Shown piece after piece: positions 33,878 to 42,592 of a DNA stretch of 64,000 bases. The notes under the pieces were generated by a model, which saw nothing but the letters and a program-made list of their open reading frames with translations, did no database searches and was not told where the DNA came from. The stretch is from the NCBI GenBank assembly GCA_023432405.1, contig JAEYUQ010000025.1, positions 62,001 through 126,000 on the forward strand, written 5' to 3'. The stretch is from Actinomycetes bacterium. GTDB lineage: Bacteria > Actinomycetota > Actinomycetes > Mycobacteriales > Mycobacteriaceae. A program made the translations under genes and the position numbers. The first letter of the stretch is position 1. Each line of letters starts with the position of its first letter.

Positions 33878-36115
33878 TTATTGCCTCATCTGGATAGCTG
33901 TTCCACTTCTCCCAGTTGAAACAACGGTTGTAACAAAATCAACAATGTTTCTCATAAAAAGTTGTGGTGTCCAACGCATCGTAGATCTCGCTCGGGCTTC
34001 GAGAACCACAGACACACAAAAGAGCACCACAAGGAAAAGTGTTGCCCAATACACTGAACCATGCCATGAGATATTTGAGCCCGTAGAAGCAGACCCAGCA
34101 ATCGGTGGATAGAAGAGGACGAGGGTAGCAATCGCTACAGGGGACATATATCTTTGAGTTCTACTGCACTCAAAGAAGATTCCCAGATAGAGGACAACGA
34201 CAATATAGGTATAGTGGGACCAAAAGATGTTGCTACTCAGGAGAGCTGCAACAAACACCCCTACACAAAGAATCTCACAGGAGCGCTCACGTAACTGACT
34301 GGCAGCTGCGAGCACGCAGAGAGCTAAGAAAGCTCCTACTAACAGCGCTAAAAGGCTAACAAATGGTGCAGGGTGCGAGATGGTGGTGACAGAAGAAATC
34401 CCGTTTCCTCTAGTTGTATAGACCAAGCTCAACAGCGAATTATTGTTGGCAGTGACATAAGCTTCCGAAGAAATCACCCTTAATTCTTTGAACCATTCAG
34501 CGTAAATACGCGGCCCTATGAACGAAACACTGATGACCGTTGTCAACAGTATCGTAATCAAAGCGGTTATCGCGGATCGCCGACGAGACGCAAAGAACAA
34601 AAGGATGACAATAACAACGAAAGGTGTCAGTTTTACGATTGTTACTATTGCCAACGCAATTCCTGAAACATAAGGGTGCTTCTCGGAAATTGCAATGCCA
34701 AAGAGTAAAAGAGCAAAGAGAATAGGCGTTGTTTGGCCAAGATAAGCTGCATCCACAACCGGCTGACTGATCCACAGCATAACAACAATCAGCAGAAGAT
34801 AACGAGTATTAAGGGGACGCTTTTTCCAGATATAGTGAGCAGAAACGACGGTAATGACAATTCCCGCTCCAGTCAAAAACGCTAACAGATGAAGTGACCA
34901 GTAGTAATTCATAAAGTGAGATAGAATTCCGACAAACTGTGCCACCATGGGGGCCTGAACAAAAGGATGAGGCCACGGCGCTATGTCGAAAGCATCTCGA
35001 TAATAACTCCACAGAGAACTAGCAGTACTACCGAAATCCCACCAGGATCGATCATAGATGGCATCAGTCTGATCATTTCTCACCATGAGACCGGCGATCC
35101 ATAGCGAAGCCCAGTCATCCCCTAATTGTCGGAGATGCCAATATCCCATAGTGAACAGACCCATGAGCACAGTCAAGACCCACGTAGTAGTAGTCATGAA
35201 AGGCCCCGAGACTTCATCTGATGGAGGAGCTAACTGTGGCGTGGATTCTACGTCGGCTTGTTGTATGGGCTGTTGTACCTGTTGTGGATCAGCCATGTGT
35301 TGTTTGGACTTTCTACGGGCTAAGAATTCAGCGGACACTTGTTTAATTTTCTGAGAGGATGGAAAAATACCCGGTTTTATCTGGACGTGACGCCCGGCGC
35401 GGCGTGATGAACGGTCAACAACCACTGCGCTGAGAGCGGATTGCGGCGTACGCGCTGACTTAGGGAGCACACGTTCAGCCAAAGCTGACGAGGAGTTCTG
35501 AGAACCAGATGACCTCGATGTTTTCGAAGACCTACTCTGTGAAGCTGCTTCGACTTGATAGGGGCCGTATCTAGAGCTATCGCTATCGCCGAGAACACTA
35601 TCGGCGCTGATTGGAGTAACTGGTAGACGAGTGGAGGGAGGATAAAGAGAATCAAACTGGTGGTCTTCTTCTGAGGCTATCGAAGACCTTTCAGAAAACG
35701 CAGAGACATCATTGTCTACCCCACTCGACAAGTAATCATCTGAAATTCCAGTATTTTGCTCAACTTCTGATGAAGGTTTTACATGAGAATGGGGAACAGA
35801 ATAACCACTATCAAATGCGGTCATTTCTGTATATGACTCCGAATTAAGTGGCCCTGAGACTATCTCATGGCGTGGATCATCACCATAGGAGTTCTCTGAG
35901 AGATCAGGAGATGACGCGCGCAGATCATTAAGAGATTCAAGAAAAGCTCTGTATTCAAAGCCATCTTCTTCCCCATCATCGCGGGAAAGGTAGGAAGCAT
36001 CAGTGGACTCTCTATTCCCCAGAGAAGATGTCGAATGTTCATCACGATCCGAAGAGCCCCACTCCGAAGGGACATAGCTATCTGAGTAGGGATCATCATG
36101 TGCCACTGCGTCCAC
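33878..36115 (-). CDS. GT87-type (DUF2029) membrane glycosyltransferase with long disordered N-terminal extension
   Basis: About 745 residues. The first ~300 are Ser/Asp/Glu-rich low-complexity sequence with no hydrophobic stretch, ending in a basic patch (SRRAGRHVQIK, ARRKSKQH). The remaining ~440 residues carry 10-11 TM helices of the polyprenol-phosphate-mannose dependent GT-C/GT87 family, with DDWASLWIAGLMV near the first loop and HPFVQAPMVA where the family has YPP. Such enzymes build PIM, LM/LAM or arabinogalactan outside the membrane. Start GTG 36115 follows GGAGG by 4 nt; ATG 36136 is upstream. Which glycan it makes cannot be told. Confidence 0.75.
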   Translation of the reverse strand: MDAVAHDDPYSDSYVPSEWGSSDRDEHSTSSLGNRESTDASYLSRDDGEEDGFEYRAFLESLNDLRASSPDLSENSYGDDPRHEIVSGPLNSESYTEMTAFDSGYSVPHSHVKPSSEVEQNTGISDDYLSSGVDNDVSAFSERSSIASEEDHQFDSLYPPSTRLPVTPISADSVLGDSDSSRYGPYQVEAASQSRSSKTSRSSGSQNSSSALAERVLPKSARTPQSALSAVVVDRSSRRAGRHVQIKPGIFPSSQKIKQVSAEFLARRKSKQHMADPQQVQQPIQQADVESTPQLAPPSDEVSGPFMTTTTWVLTVLMGLFTMGYWHLRQLGDDWASLWIAGLMVRNDQTDAIYDRSWWDFGSTASSLWSYYRDAFDIAPWPHPFVQAPMVAQFVGILSHFMNYYWSLHLLAFLTGAGIVITVVSAHYIWKKRPLNTRYLLLIVVMLWISQPVVDAAYLGQTTPILFALLLFGIAISEKHPYVSGIALAIVTIVKLTPFVVIVILLFFASRRRSAITALITILLTTVISVSFIGPRIYAEWFKELRVISSEAYVTANNNSLLSLVYTTRGNGISSVTTISHPAPFVSLLALLVGAFLALCVLAAASQLRERSCEILCVGVFVAALLSSNIFWSHYTYIVVVLYLGIFFECSRTQRYMSPVAIATLVLFYPPIAGSASTGSNISWHGSVYWATLFLVVLFCVSVVLEARARSTMRWTPQLFMRNIVDFVTTVVSTGRSGTAIQMRQ

Positions 36116-36193
36116 CTTTCCTCCGGGAATATGCACTTTAGACTACCCAACTGTGGTGGTATTACTGCGTAACGATTGGCTATCGGTGCGGCT

Positions 36194-37303
36194 TTACTCC
36201 TGAATAGTTCTTTTCTCTGCTGCGAGCTGCCCACACGCAGCGGCAATCTCCTGCCCCTTGGTGTCACGAACAGTGCAGGTTACTCCGTGAGAACGCACTC
36301 TCTTGAGGAACTCCTCCTGGCGTTGTCGAGGAGAGGCATCCCACTGTGATCCGGGGGTTGGGTTTAAAGGTATGAGATTGACATGAACGAGAGGTCCGAG
36401 TGCTTTATGCAAGCGTCTACCCAATAAATCAGCTCGATAATCCTGATCGTTGACATCTCTGATAAGTGCGTATTCGATGGACACTCTGCGCCCAGATTTT
36501 TGGGCGTAGTACAGCGCTGATTGAAGAACCTCTGCTATATCGTAGTGCTGATTCATAGGAACCAGGGTGTTGCGCAACTCATCGTCGGGAGTATGTAAGG
36601 ACACTGCTAGGCGACACGCCAGACCTTCATCAGCAAAACGACGAATCGCCGGTGCTAGACCCACAGAAGACACAGTGATGTTGCGCTGTGAAATACCAAA
36701 ACCACGTGGCGCGGGCTCATAAATCTGGTGAATAGCGGAGAGTACGCGCTTGTAATTGGCGAGAGGCTCTCCCATTCCCATGAAGACGATGTTAGTGAGT
36801 CTTGAACCTTCATTGCGCATGGTAGCTGCGGCTGCACGCACCTGATCGACAATCTCTGCTGTTGAGAGATTTCGATCCAAACCCCCTTGTCCGGTGGCAC
36901 AGAATGGACACGCCATCCCACAGCCTGCTTGGGAAGAAATACATAAAGTAGCCCGGTCTGGATATCGCATCAGCACAGATTCCAACAAAGTGCCGTCATG
37001 CAGACGCCACAGTGTTTTCGTGGTTGCACCATCATCGGTCTCCACAACACGAATCTCGGTGAGCAGCTGCGGGAAGAGAGCATCTCGCACTTTTTCCCGA
37101 ACTCCTAGAGGAAGATCCGTCATCGTAATCGGATCTGCCTCGAAGCGTCCGTAGTAATGTCTGGCAATTTGATCCACGCGGTAAGCAGGCAACCCAAGTT
37201 CCTTCAACGCTGCCACGCGCTCGTCACGAGTCAGATCAGCAAAATGCTGTGGAGGAAGCTTCCGGCGCCCCTCGCCCACATAAATTTTTACTGGTTCAGA
37301 CAT
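36194..37303 (-). CDS. rlmN: Dual-specificity rRNA/tRNA adenine C2-methyltransferase (radical SAM)
   Basis: Methylates A2503 of 23S rRNA and A37 of some tRNAs. 369 residues: radical SAM motif CGMACPFCATG (three Cys), GMGEPLANY, SAM-binding SVSSVG-type loops and the C-terminal region CTVRDTKGQEIAAACGQL containing the resolving Cys. N-terminal accessory domain (FADLTRDERVAALKELGLPAYRVDQI) intact. Upstream of the GT87 gene, downstream of cdsA, as in Rv2880c-Rv2881c. Confidence 0.96.
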   Translation of the reverse strand: MSEPVKIYVGEGRRKLPPQHFADLTRDERVAALKELGLPAYRVDQIARHYYGRFEADPITMTDLPLGVREKVRDALFPQLLTEIRVVETDDGATTKTLWRLHDGTLLESVLMRYPDRATLCISSQAGCGMACPFCATGQGGLDRNLSTAEIVDQVRAAAATMRNEGSRLTNIVFMGMGEPLANYKRVLSAIHQIYEPAPRGFGISQRNITVSSVGLAPAIRRFADEGLACRLAVSLHTPDDELRNTLVPMNQHYDIAEVLQSALYYAQKSGRRVSIEYALIRDVNDQDYRADLLGRRLHKALGPLVHVNLIPLNPTPGSQWDASPRQRQEEFLKRVRSHGVTCTVRDTKGQEIAAACGQLAAEKRTIQE

Positions 37304-37386
37304 ACTTGTTGCTTGCTTTCATACGTTGATTCAATTCTTAACAAGACCTCCTGAGGCCCCCTCCAGCGAAAGGAGCGGCTCAAGAC

Positions 37387-38283
37387 TTAAGACAACGGAA
37401 CAGGAAGATTACTCATGACTCCCAAGATGACCCAGGTCAGCATTGCGGAAGGCAACAAACCGTCAATACGATCCATCACACCCCCATGTCCAGGAAGCGT
37501 TTGAGCCATATCTTTAAGACCAAGTTGGCGTTTAAATTGTGATTCCACCAAATCACCCAAAGTAGCACAAAGCACAAGGCCTACACCCAGAGGAATTCCG
37601 AACCACCAATACTGCCGAAGAAGGAAGTGAACACAGATAATTCCCACGGTCACACCCAAAAACAGGGAACCTGCCAACCCTTCCCAGGACTTCTTCGGAC
37701 TCACAGCTGGAGCCATCGGATGAGTACCAAAAAGCACCCCGAAAATATATCCTCCAACGTCCGATGCCACTACGCATCCGATAAATGTGAAGATGTAGTA
37801 ATTGTTGACCACACCGTCACTCTCAAGCTGAGAAATCATTGCAGCGAAGGTGCCAAACATGGGAATCCAGGTGAGCACCATTATGGATACTGCCGAGTCC
37901 CTCAACCAATTTCGAGGTCGAGTGTGAATTCCATGATGAAACAACCTACCAACCATGATGGCCATAGCAGCAGCTACAAAAACAGCTACAAGACCATCGG
38001 TGGAAAAGAAGTATGATGCCCACACCATGAATTGCCCGGTCAGGATGAGCATCCATCGAGAGATGATGGCACCATTTTCTCGTAGCCGCGAGGAAACCTC
38101 CCAGGTTGCAACACCAATAGCAACGGCAACAAGTGGATACCACAGTTCAGGCTTGATGAGCATCGCATAAATAACTACGGCGCCTAAGATCACGCCTGTA
38201 GCTATAGCTGCTGGAAGATTGCGTCCAGCAGAATTACGAGGACGCAAACGCTTCTTGTCACCATCTCTCATCACGCTACCCAC
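37387..38283 (-). CDS. cdsA: Phosphatidate cytidylyltransferase
   Basis: Makes CDP-diacylglycerol for all phospholipids, including phosphatidylinositol. 298 residues with about eight TM helices and the C-terminal CDS signature SPKKSWEGLAGSL ... LGDLVESQFKRQLGLKDMAQTLPGHGGVMDRIDG. The start is GTG 38283, GTG 38274 or ATG 38271; the basic DKKRLRPR segment precedes TM1 in all cases. It follows frr by 5 bp and is probably in the pyrH-frr-cdsA operon. Confidence 0.95.
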   Translation of the reverse strand: MGSVMRDGDKKRLRPRNSAGRNLPAAIATGVILGAVVIYAMLIKPELWYPLVAVAIGVATWEVSSRLRENGAIISRWMLILTGQFMVWASYFFSTDGLVAVFVAAAMAIMVGRLFHHGIHTRPRNWLRDSAVSIMVLTWIPMFGTFAAMISQLESDGVVNNYYIFTFIGCVVASDVGGYIFGVLFGTHPMAPAVSPKKSWEGLAGSLFLGVTVGIICVHFLLRQYWWFGIPLGVGLVLCATLGDLVESQFKRQLGLKDMAQTLPGHGGVMDRIDGLLPSAMLTWVILGVMSNLPVPLS

Positions 38284-38288
38284 TTGAC

Positions 38289-38846
38289 TTAGATGTCCAG
38301 CAATTCCTTCTCTTTCTTGGCAACAAGATCATCAATAAGCCCAATGTAGCCCGAGGTTATCTTGTCCAGCTTCTTTTCCGCTGCAGTCACCTGATCCTCG
38401 GGAGCTTCCCCATCCTTCTGAAGCTTCTTGAGTTGCTCCATGCCTTTGCGACGAATGTTCCGGACAGCAATCTTCCCATCTTCACCCTTAGCACGGGAGA
38501 CTTTCACCATTTCTTTACGACGCTCCTCCGTAAGCTGAGGAACAGTCACTCGCAGGGCCTGGCCCTCATTAGTGGGGTTCACTCCAAGATCTGAGTTGCG
38601 TATTGCCGTTTCAATGGCGTCCATTGCAGAGGCGTCGTAAGGGCGAATGAGGAGCATTCGCGGTTCCGGAACGGAGATAGACGACATTTGAGTAATGGGG
38701 GTGGGGGTACCGTAATACTCAGCTACCAGGCCGTTAAACATTGCAGGGTTGGCGCGCCCTGTCCTAATAGTGGTGAGATCCTCTCGAGTATGATCAACCG
38801 ACTGTTCCATGTGATACTCGGCATCAGTCAAAATGTCATCAATCAT
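38289..38846 (-). CDS. frr: Ribosome recycling factor
   Basis: Splits the post-termination ribosome with EF-G. 185 residues, the normal length, with DHTREDLTTIRTGRANPAMFNGL, YGTPTPITQMSSISVPEPRMLLI and PQLTEERRKEMVKVSRAKGED. SD AAAAGGA 6 nt before ATG. Between pyrH and cdsA. Confidence 0.97.
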   Translation of the reverse strand: MIDDILTDAEYHMEQSVDHTREDLTTIRTGRANPAMFNGLVAEYYGTPTPITQMSSISVPEPRMLLIRPYDASAMDAIETAIRNSDLGVNPTNEGQALRVTVPQLTEERRKEMVKVSRAKGEDGKIAVRNIRRKGMEQLKKLQKDGEAPEDQVTAAEKKLDKITSGYIGLIDDLVAKKEKELLDI

Positions 38847-38883
38847 GAAAAATCCTTTTCAGCGTATGTCTGGCGTTAATTAG

Positions 38884-39633
38884 TTACAGTGAGGACTGTA
38901 CGAGAGTACCAATTGATTCACCTGCAACCGCACGGGCAATGTTTCCATCTGTGAGAAGATTGAAAACGAGAATCGGCATATTATTGTCCATGCATAGGGA
39001 AAAAGCAGTGGAATCAGCAACCTTAAGCCCTTTTTCCAGAACCTCCCGCGGGGAAATCCGATCGAACATCTTGGCGTCTGGATGAGTTCGAGGATCGGCA
39101 TCGTAAACACCATCCACCGCTTTTGCCAGGAGAAGTACCTCGCAGTCAATCTCCAAAGCACGCTGTGCGGCAGTGGTGTCAGTGGAGAAATAGGGGGTTC
39201 CCATGCCAGCTCCGAAAATGACCACACGGCCCTTTTCGAGATGCCGCTTCGCCCGCAACGGCAAGTATGGTTCAGCAACTTGAGCCATGTTAATGGAGGT
39301 TTGGACTCGGGTATCGACTCCTTGCCGCTCCAGGAAATCCTGCAGTGCCAGACAGTTCATCACCGTCCCTAGCATTCCCATGTAATCACTACGATTACGA
39401 TCCATGCCGCGCTGCTGGAGTTGTGCTCCACGGAAGAAATTCCCTCCACCAATGACAACGCACACTTGAGTTCCTGCTTTTGACACCTCGGCGATTTGCT
39501 TGGCCACGCTATCGACCACATCGGGATCAATGCCTACCTTGCCGCCGCCAAACATTTCACCGCCCAGCTTGAGCATGACGCGCTTGAATCCAGTCCGTTG
39601 GGGTTTCTGGGGGTTGTGCTCGGATGTGGTCAC
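38884..39633 (-). CDS. pyrH: UMP kinase
   Basis: Phosphorylates UMP to UDP. 249 residues from GTG 39633: VMLKLGGEMF, VCVVIGGGNFFRGAQ, TDTTAAQRALEI and LLAKAVDGVYDADPR are UMP-kinase landmarks. ATG 39651 is an alternative, but the SD AAGGAG then lies inside the gene (9 nt before GTG 39633), favouring the GTG. A TACAAT -10 element at 39720-39725 just past the tsf terminator suggests its own promoter. Confidence 0.95.
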   Translation of the reverse strand: MTTSEHNPQKPQRTGFKRVMLKLGGEMFGGGKVGIDPDVVDSVAKQIAEVSKAGTQVCVVIGGGNFFRGAQLQQRGMDRNRSDYMGMLGTVMNCLALQDFLERQGVDTRVQTSINMAQVAEPYLPLRAKRHLEKGRVVIFGAGMGTPYFSTDTTAAQRALEIDCEVLLLAKAVDGVYDADPRTHPDAKMFDRISPREVLEKGLKVADSTAFSLCMDNNMPILVFNLLTDGNIARAVAGESIGTLVQSSL

Positions 39634-39712
39634 CGTTGGTGTCTCCTTCATTAGTGAACGTGACGAGCTGTCCTTGACGGTGCTGCCACTACACAGGACA
39701 ACACCGCGTTCG

Positions 39713-39725
39713 GGGCACTATTGTA
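39713..39725 (-). promoter_or_regulatory. Candidate -10 box for pyrH-frr-cdsA
   Basis: Minus strand TACAAT at 39720-39725, just downstream of the rpsB-tsf terminator; no clear -35. Predicted 5' UTR about 80 nt. Confidence 0.4.
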
Positions 39726-39747
39726 CCGTCACTGCCGATGAAGGAAT

Positions 39748-39797
39748 GCGAAAGCCCCGCCAGAGTTTATTGTGTTCCCTAAACTCTGGCGGGGCTT
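39748..39797 (-). terminator. Intrinsic terminator of rpsB-tsf
   Basis: Perfect 18-bp stem (39752-39769 with 39780-39797) and 10-nt loop; on the minus strand the stem ends GGGGCTTTCGC, so the U-run is short. It lies 63 bp after the tsf stop. Confidence 0.85.
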
Positions 39798-39860
39798 AGC
39801 TAGACCAGTTCAACGCTACATGGGACAAGCATGGTTGACACGTGACAACGCATCAACCAC

Positions 39861-40688
39861 CTACTTCTGCCCCACCTCAAAGCGCTCAAAGCCCAGCAAC
39901 TTGACACCAGCGGCGTCGATAAGCTGCTGCACAGTCTTCTTACTATCCGCAACAGAAGCCTGATCTACCAGGACGACGTCCTTGTAGAAACCGTTGAGGC
40001 GTCCCTTCACGATGCTGGGAATTGCCTTTTCAGGCTTGCCTTCCTCGCGAGTGATCTCCTCAGCGATTTTCTTCTCATGCTCCACAACTTCTTCAGGAAC
40101 ATCATCACGAGTCAAGTACTGAGGCTTGAGGGCTGCAATCTGCATAGCAACGGCATGGGCAGTAGCTTCTGCCTGCTCGCCGTCACCGGAATAAGCCACC
40201 AAAACACCCACTGCAGGGGGCAAATCAGCGGAACGCTGGTGCAAGTACACAGAAACTTTATCGCCCTCGAGGGTAGCGGCACGACGAAGCTGCAACTTCT
40301 CACCGATTTTGGCTGACATTTCCTGGAGAGCATCCGCAGCGCGCTGACCGTTAACCTCTACCTCGGCAAGTTCTTCCGGAGTATTGGCACCAGCGGCAGC
40401 AGCTGCCTCAGCAACCTTCTTTCCGAACTCAACAAACTCAGGGGTCTTCGCCACGAAGTCCGTTTCGGCGTTGATCTCCACCATGGTGTGACCGGAAACC
40501 GCAATCAAACCCTCAGTGGCATTGCGCTCGGCCCGCTTACCGACGTCCTTAGCGCCCTTGATACGCAGAATCTCCACTGCCTTGTCGAAATCCCCGTCAG
40601 TTTCTTCCAGGGCTTTCTTGCAGTCAAGCATTCCAGACTGAGTCATTTCACGAAGCTTCTTGACGTCAGCTGCAGTGTAATTTGCCAT
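39861..40688 (-). CDS. tsf: Elongation factor Ts
   Basis: Nucleotide exchange factor for EF-Tu. 275 residues: N-terminal YTAADVKKLREMTQSGMLDCKKAL, the KGAKDVGKRAERNATEGL linker, VEINAETDFVA and the core dimerisation region; ends GFERFEVGQK. SD GGGAGG 9 nt before ATG. Follows rpsB by 15 bp; terminator at 39748-39797. Confidence 0.97.
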   Translation of the reverse strand: MANYTAADVKKLREMTQSGMLDCKKALEETDGDFDKAVEILRIKGAKDVGKRAERNATEGLIAVSGHTMVEINAETDFVAKTPEFVEFGKKVAEAAAAAGANTPEELAEVEVNGQRAADALQEMSAKIGEKLQLRRAATLEGDKVSVYLHQRSADLPPAVGVLVAYSGDGEQAEATAHAVAMQIAALKPQYLTRDDVPEEVVEHEKKIAEEITREEGKPEKAIPSIVKGRLNGFYKDVVLVDQASVADSKKTVQQLIDAAGVKLLGFERFEVGQK

Positions 40689-40703
40689 GACTATAATCCT
40701 CCC

Positions 40704-41612
40704 TTACTTGGTCTCTTCTGCGGAATTATCCTCAGCAGCGGAGCCTTCAGCAACAGCTGCTTCCTCAGCAGAGGCCTCGGTGGCAGGAGTCTGAGCTGCG
40801 GACTCCTCTACTCCCTCTACGGGAGTGTCCTCAGGAAGGCCTGCCTCGGCATTCGCTATAGCTGCAGCATCCTTCTCTTCGGTATCTCCAGCGGCTTCAC
40901 GAGCGGCTGCCAGGCGTCGTTCTTCACGAAGCTTCTTGCCTTCTTCCACCGCCGTTGAAATAACACGGGTAAGAACCTGAGTGGCGCGGATAGCATCGTC
41001 GTTACCAGGAATGGGATAGGTAACGTCATCTGGGTCGCAGTTGGTGTCCAGAATAGCTACAACAGGAATGTTCAGCTTCTTGGCCTCAGCAATAGCGATG
41101 TGCTCCTTGTTGGTGTCAACCACCCACAGCGCAGAAGGAGTCTTGGACATATCAGCAATGCCACTGAGAACTCGCTCAAGCTTTTCCCGCTCACGGGTCA
41201 GCATGAGGATTTCCTTCTTGCCACGACCAGCATAGCCATCCTCAGCAGCATCCATCGCCTGCAGCTCTTTCATGCGATTCAGACGCTTAGACACTGTCTG
41301 GAAGTTGGTCAGCATACCGCCCAACCAGCGCTGATTCACATAGGGCATTCCGGTGCGCTCAGCCTCAGTTTGAATGGCCTCTTGTGCCTGCTTCTTGGTG
41401 CCGACAAACAGAATGGTTCCACCGTGAGCCACAGTCTCCTTGACGAACTCATACGCCTCTGCGATATAAGTCAGCGTCTGCTGAAGATCAATGATGTAAA
41501 TGCCATTGCGGTCAGTAAAGATGAATCGCTTCATCTTCGGGTTCCAACGACGAGTCTGATGACCAAAATGGACACCAGCGTCAAGAAGCTCACGCATGGT
41601 TACGACTGCCAT
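40704..41612 (-). CDS. rpsB: 30S ribosomal protein S2 with acidic C-terminal tail
   Basis: Essential 30S protein needed for S1/platform assembly. 302 residues; residues 1-~235 are standard S2 (TMRELLDAGVHFGHQTRRWNPKM, IYIIDLQQT, FVGTKKQAQ, WLGGMLTNF, IPVVAILDTNCDP). The last ~65 residues are a Glu/Ala-rich, Gly-poor acidic tail, longer than in most bacteria though acidic tails are known in actinobacterial S2. The SD is weak (GAGAGAG). Long 5' leader of about 300 nt (see 41613-41947). Confidence 0.97.
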   Translation of the reverse strand: MAVVTMRELLDAGVHFGHQTRRWNPKMKRFIFTDRNGIYIIDLQQTLTYIAEAYEFVKETVAHGGTILFVGTKKQAQEAIQTEAERTGMPYVNQRWLGGMLTNFQTVSKRLNRMKELQAMDAAEDGYAGRGKKEILMLTREREKLERVLSGIADMSKTPSALWVVDTNKEHIAIAEAKKLNIPVVAILDTNCDPDDVTYPIPGNDDAIRATQVLTRVISTAVEEGKKLREERRLAAAREAAGDTEEKDAAAIANAEAGLPEDTPVEGVEESAAQTPATEASAEEAAVAEGSAAEDNSAEETK

Positions 41613-41912
41613 GAAGTGCTCTCTCTCTTCTAGAATTTTGGTTGTTTTCCACAGGTTTTAACCGATCATTCCGGCTTTATCCTGCTCCTGGCGATACCCA
41701 GCTATCCAAACACTCCTGAGGGAGCACCTTGTTTGAACAGCACAGCTCTGAGTGATTGAGGCTCTCCGGTAGCCCACTGGACTACCATGCGAGAAAACCA
41801 CCGAGAACTGGCACCGCGCGAAGTCAGCAGTCCATAACGGCACTCCGCAGAAGAACGCAAACTCTGTCAGTTAGTTCGCACCTCAGCTGATTACTGTATA
41901 TAGACAACTGCC
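41613..41912 (-). other. Long 5' leader of rpsB-tsf
   Basis: About 300 nt between the predicted transcription start near 41912 and the rpsB ATG. It holds no convincing gene; a 61-codon frame at 41658-41843 has no recognisable features. A DnaA-box-like TTTTCCACA lies at 41645-41653. A ribosomal-protein autoregulatory leader is possible but I cannot assign a known motif. Confidence 0.5.
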
Positions 41913-41947
41913 GGGCATATTCTAGATGCAAGAAGTCTGGAAAACAA
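41912..41947 (-). promoter_or_regulatory. sigma-A-type promoter of rpsB-tsf
   Basis: Minus strand TTGTTT (41942-41947), 17-nt spacer, TAGAAT (41919-41924). Good match to the housekeeping consensus with ideal spacing. Confidence 0.65.
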
Positions 41948-41960
41948 AACAAATTTCTGC

Positions 41961-42008
41961 TTATCCACAAGCTTCTTCCCAGCAGTCACTATGAAATCTT
42001 TATCCACA
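41961..42008 (+). promoter_or_regulatory. Two perfect DnaA boxes upstream of the rpsB promoter
   Basis: TTATCCACA occurs at 41961-41969 and 42000-42008, same orientation, start-to-start 39 bp; both are followed by AGCTT. They sit about 14 and 53 bp upstream of the rpsB -35 element and upstream of the divergent M23 gene. Confidence 0.6.
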
Positions 42009-42061
42009 AGCTTTTCCTTCCTGTCTTTGCTCACTTTCTCCTGTGCTGCCAGTGTCAAGAT

Positions 42062-42592
42062 ATGGTCTTTTATCTCCGTTTTGCATTCCAGAACAAGGTG
42101 GGATGGTTCAGAATCCCTGTCTTGCGCGGAGTCGTGTGCGCTCTTCTCATGGGGGCCGCGGTCTGCCCCTCACCCAACGCGAGGGCTTATATCAACCCAT
42201 CAACTGGTTCCCCTACGGTTAGCGGAGTGCTACGTGCCTTTGACAAACCTGAACACAACTGGTTAGCAGGGCATCGAGGAGTAGATCTGGATCTCGCTGT
42301 AGGCGATCCAATACGGAGTGCAGGTATAGGTGTTGTGTCTTTTTCAGGCATGGTGGCAGGAACTCCAACAATCTCGATTACACACCCCGATGGGACGCGC
42401 ACAACCTACCAACCTGCTCACCCCCTGGTGACGCAGGGACAACACGTCAACGAGGGAGAGGTTATAGGAACCCTAGGGCATCCTTTCGACGGGAAACCAG
42501 GCCTTCACTGGGGCGCCAAACGAGGGGAAGAATATCTCAATCCTCTTTCCTTGCTCCACAAACCCAAAATTAGACTCAAGGCGCTTGATTAG
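42062..42592 (+). CDS. Secreted M23/LytM-domain protein, possibly catalytically altered
   Basis: 176 residues. A hydrophobic segment with an ARA cleavage site near residue 42 indicates export; the mature part is a compact LytM domain. HRGVDLD supplies the first zinc His/Asp pair, and PGLHWGA near residue 145 corresponds to the HxH motif but has Gly in place of its first His, so peptidase activity is doubtful. In M. tuberculosis an M23 protein (Rv2891) also lies beside rpsB. The start is uncertain: ATG 42062 has a weak SD and GTG 42098 would give a shorter signal peptide. Its stop overlaps the xerC stop by 3 bp. Confidence 0.75.
   Translation: MVFYLRFAFQNKVGWFRIPVLRGVVCALLMGAAVCPSPNARAYINPSTGSPTVSGVLRAFDKPEHNWLAGHRGVDLDLAVGDPIRSAGIGVVSFSGMVAGTPTISITHPDGTRTTYQPAHPLVTQGQHVNEGEVIGTLGHPFDGKPGLHWGAKRGEEYLNPLSLLHKPKIRLKALD

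Noticed and set aside
33762..34112. 116-codon plus-strand frame in and after the empty region
   Set aside because: It runs antisense into the GT87 gene, is Cys-rich and has no SD; considered noncoding. I also checked for a tRNA or tmRNA here and saw no cloverleaf or CCA end.
41658..41843. 61-codon minus-strand frame in the rpsB leader
   Set aside because: No SD and no recognisable protein features; kept as leader sequence.
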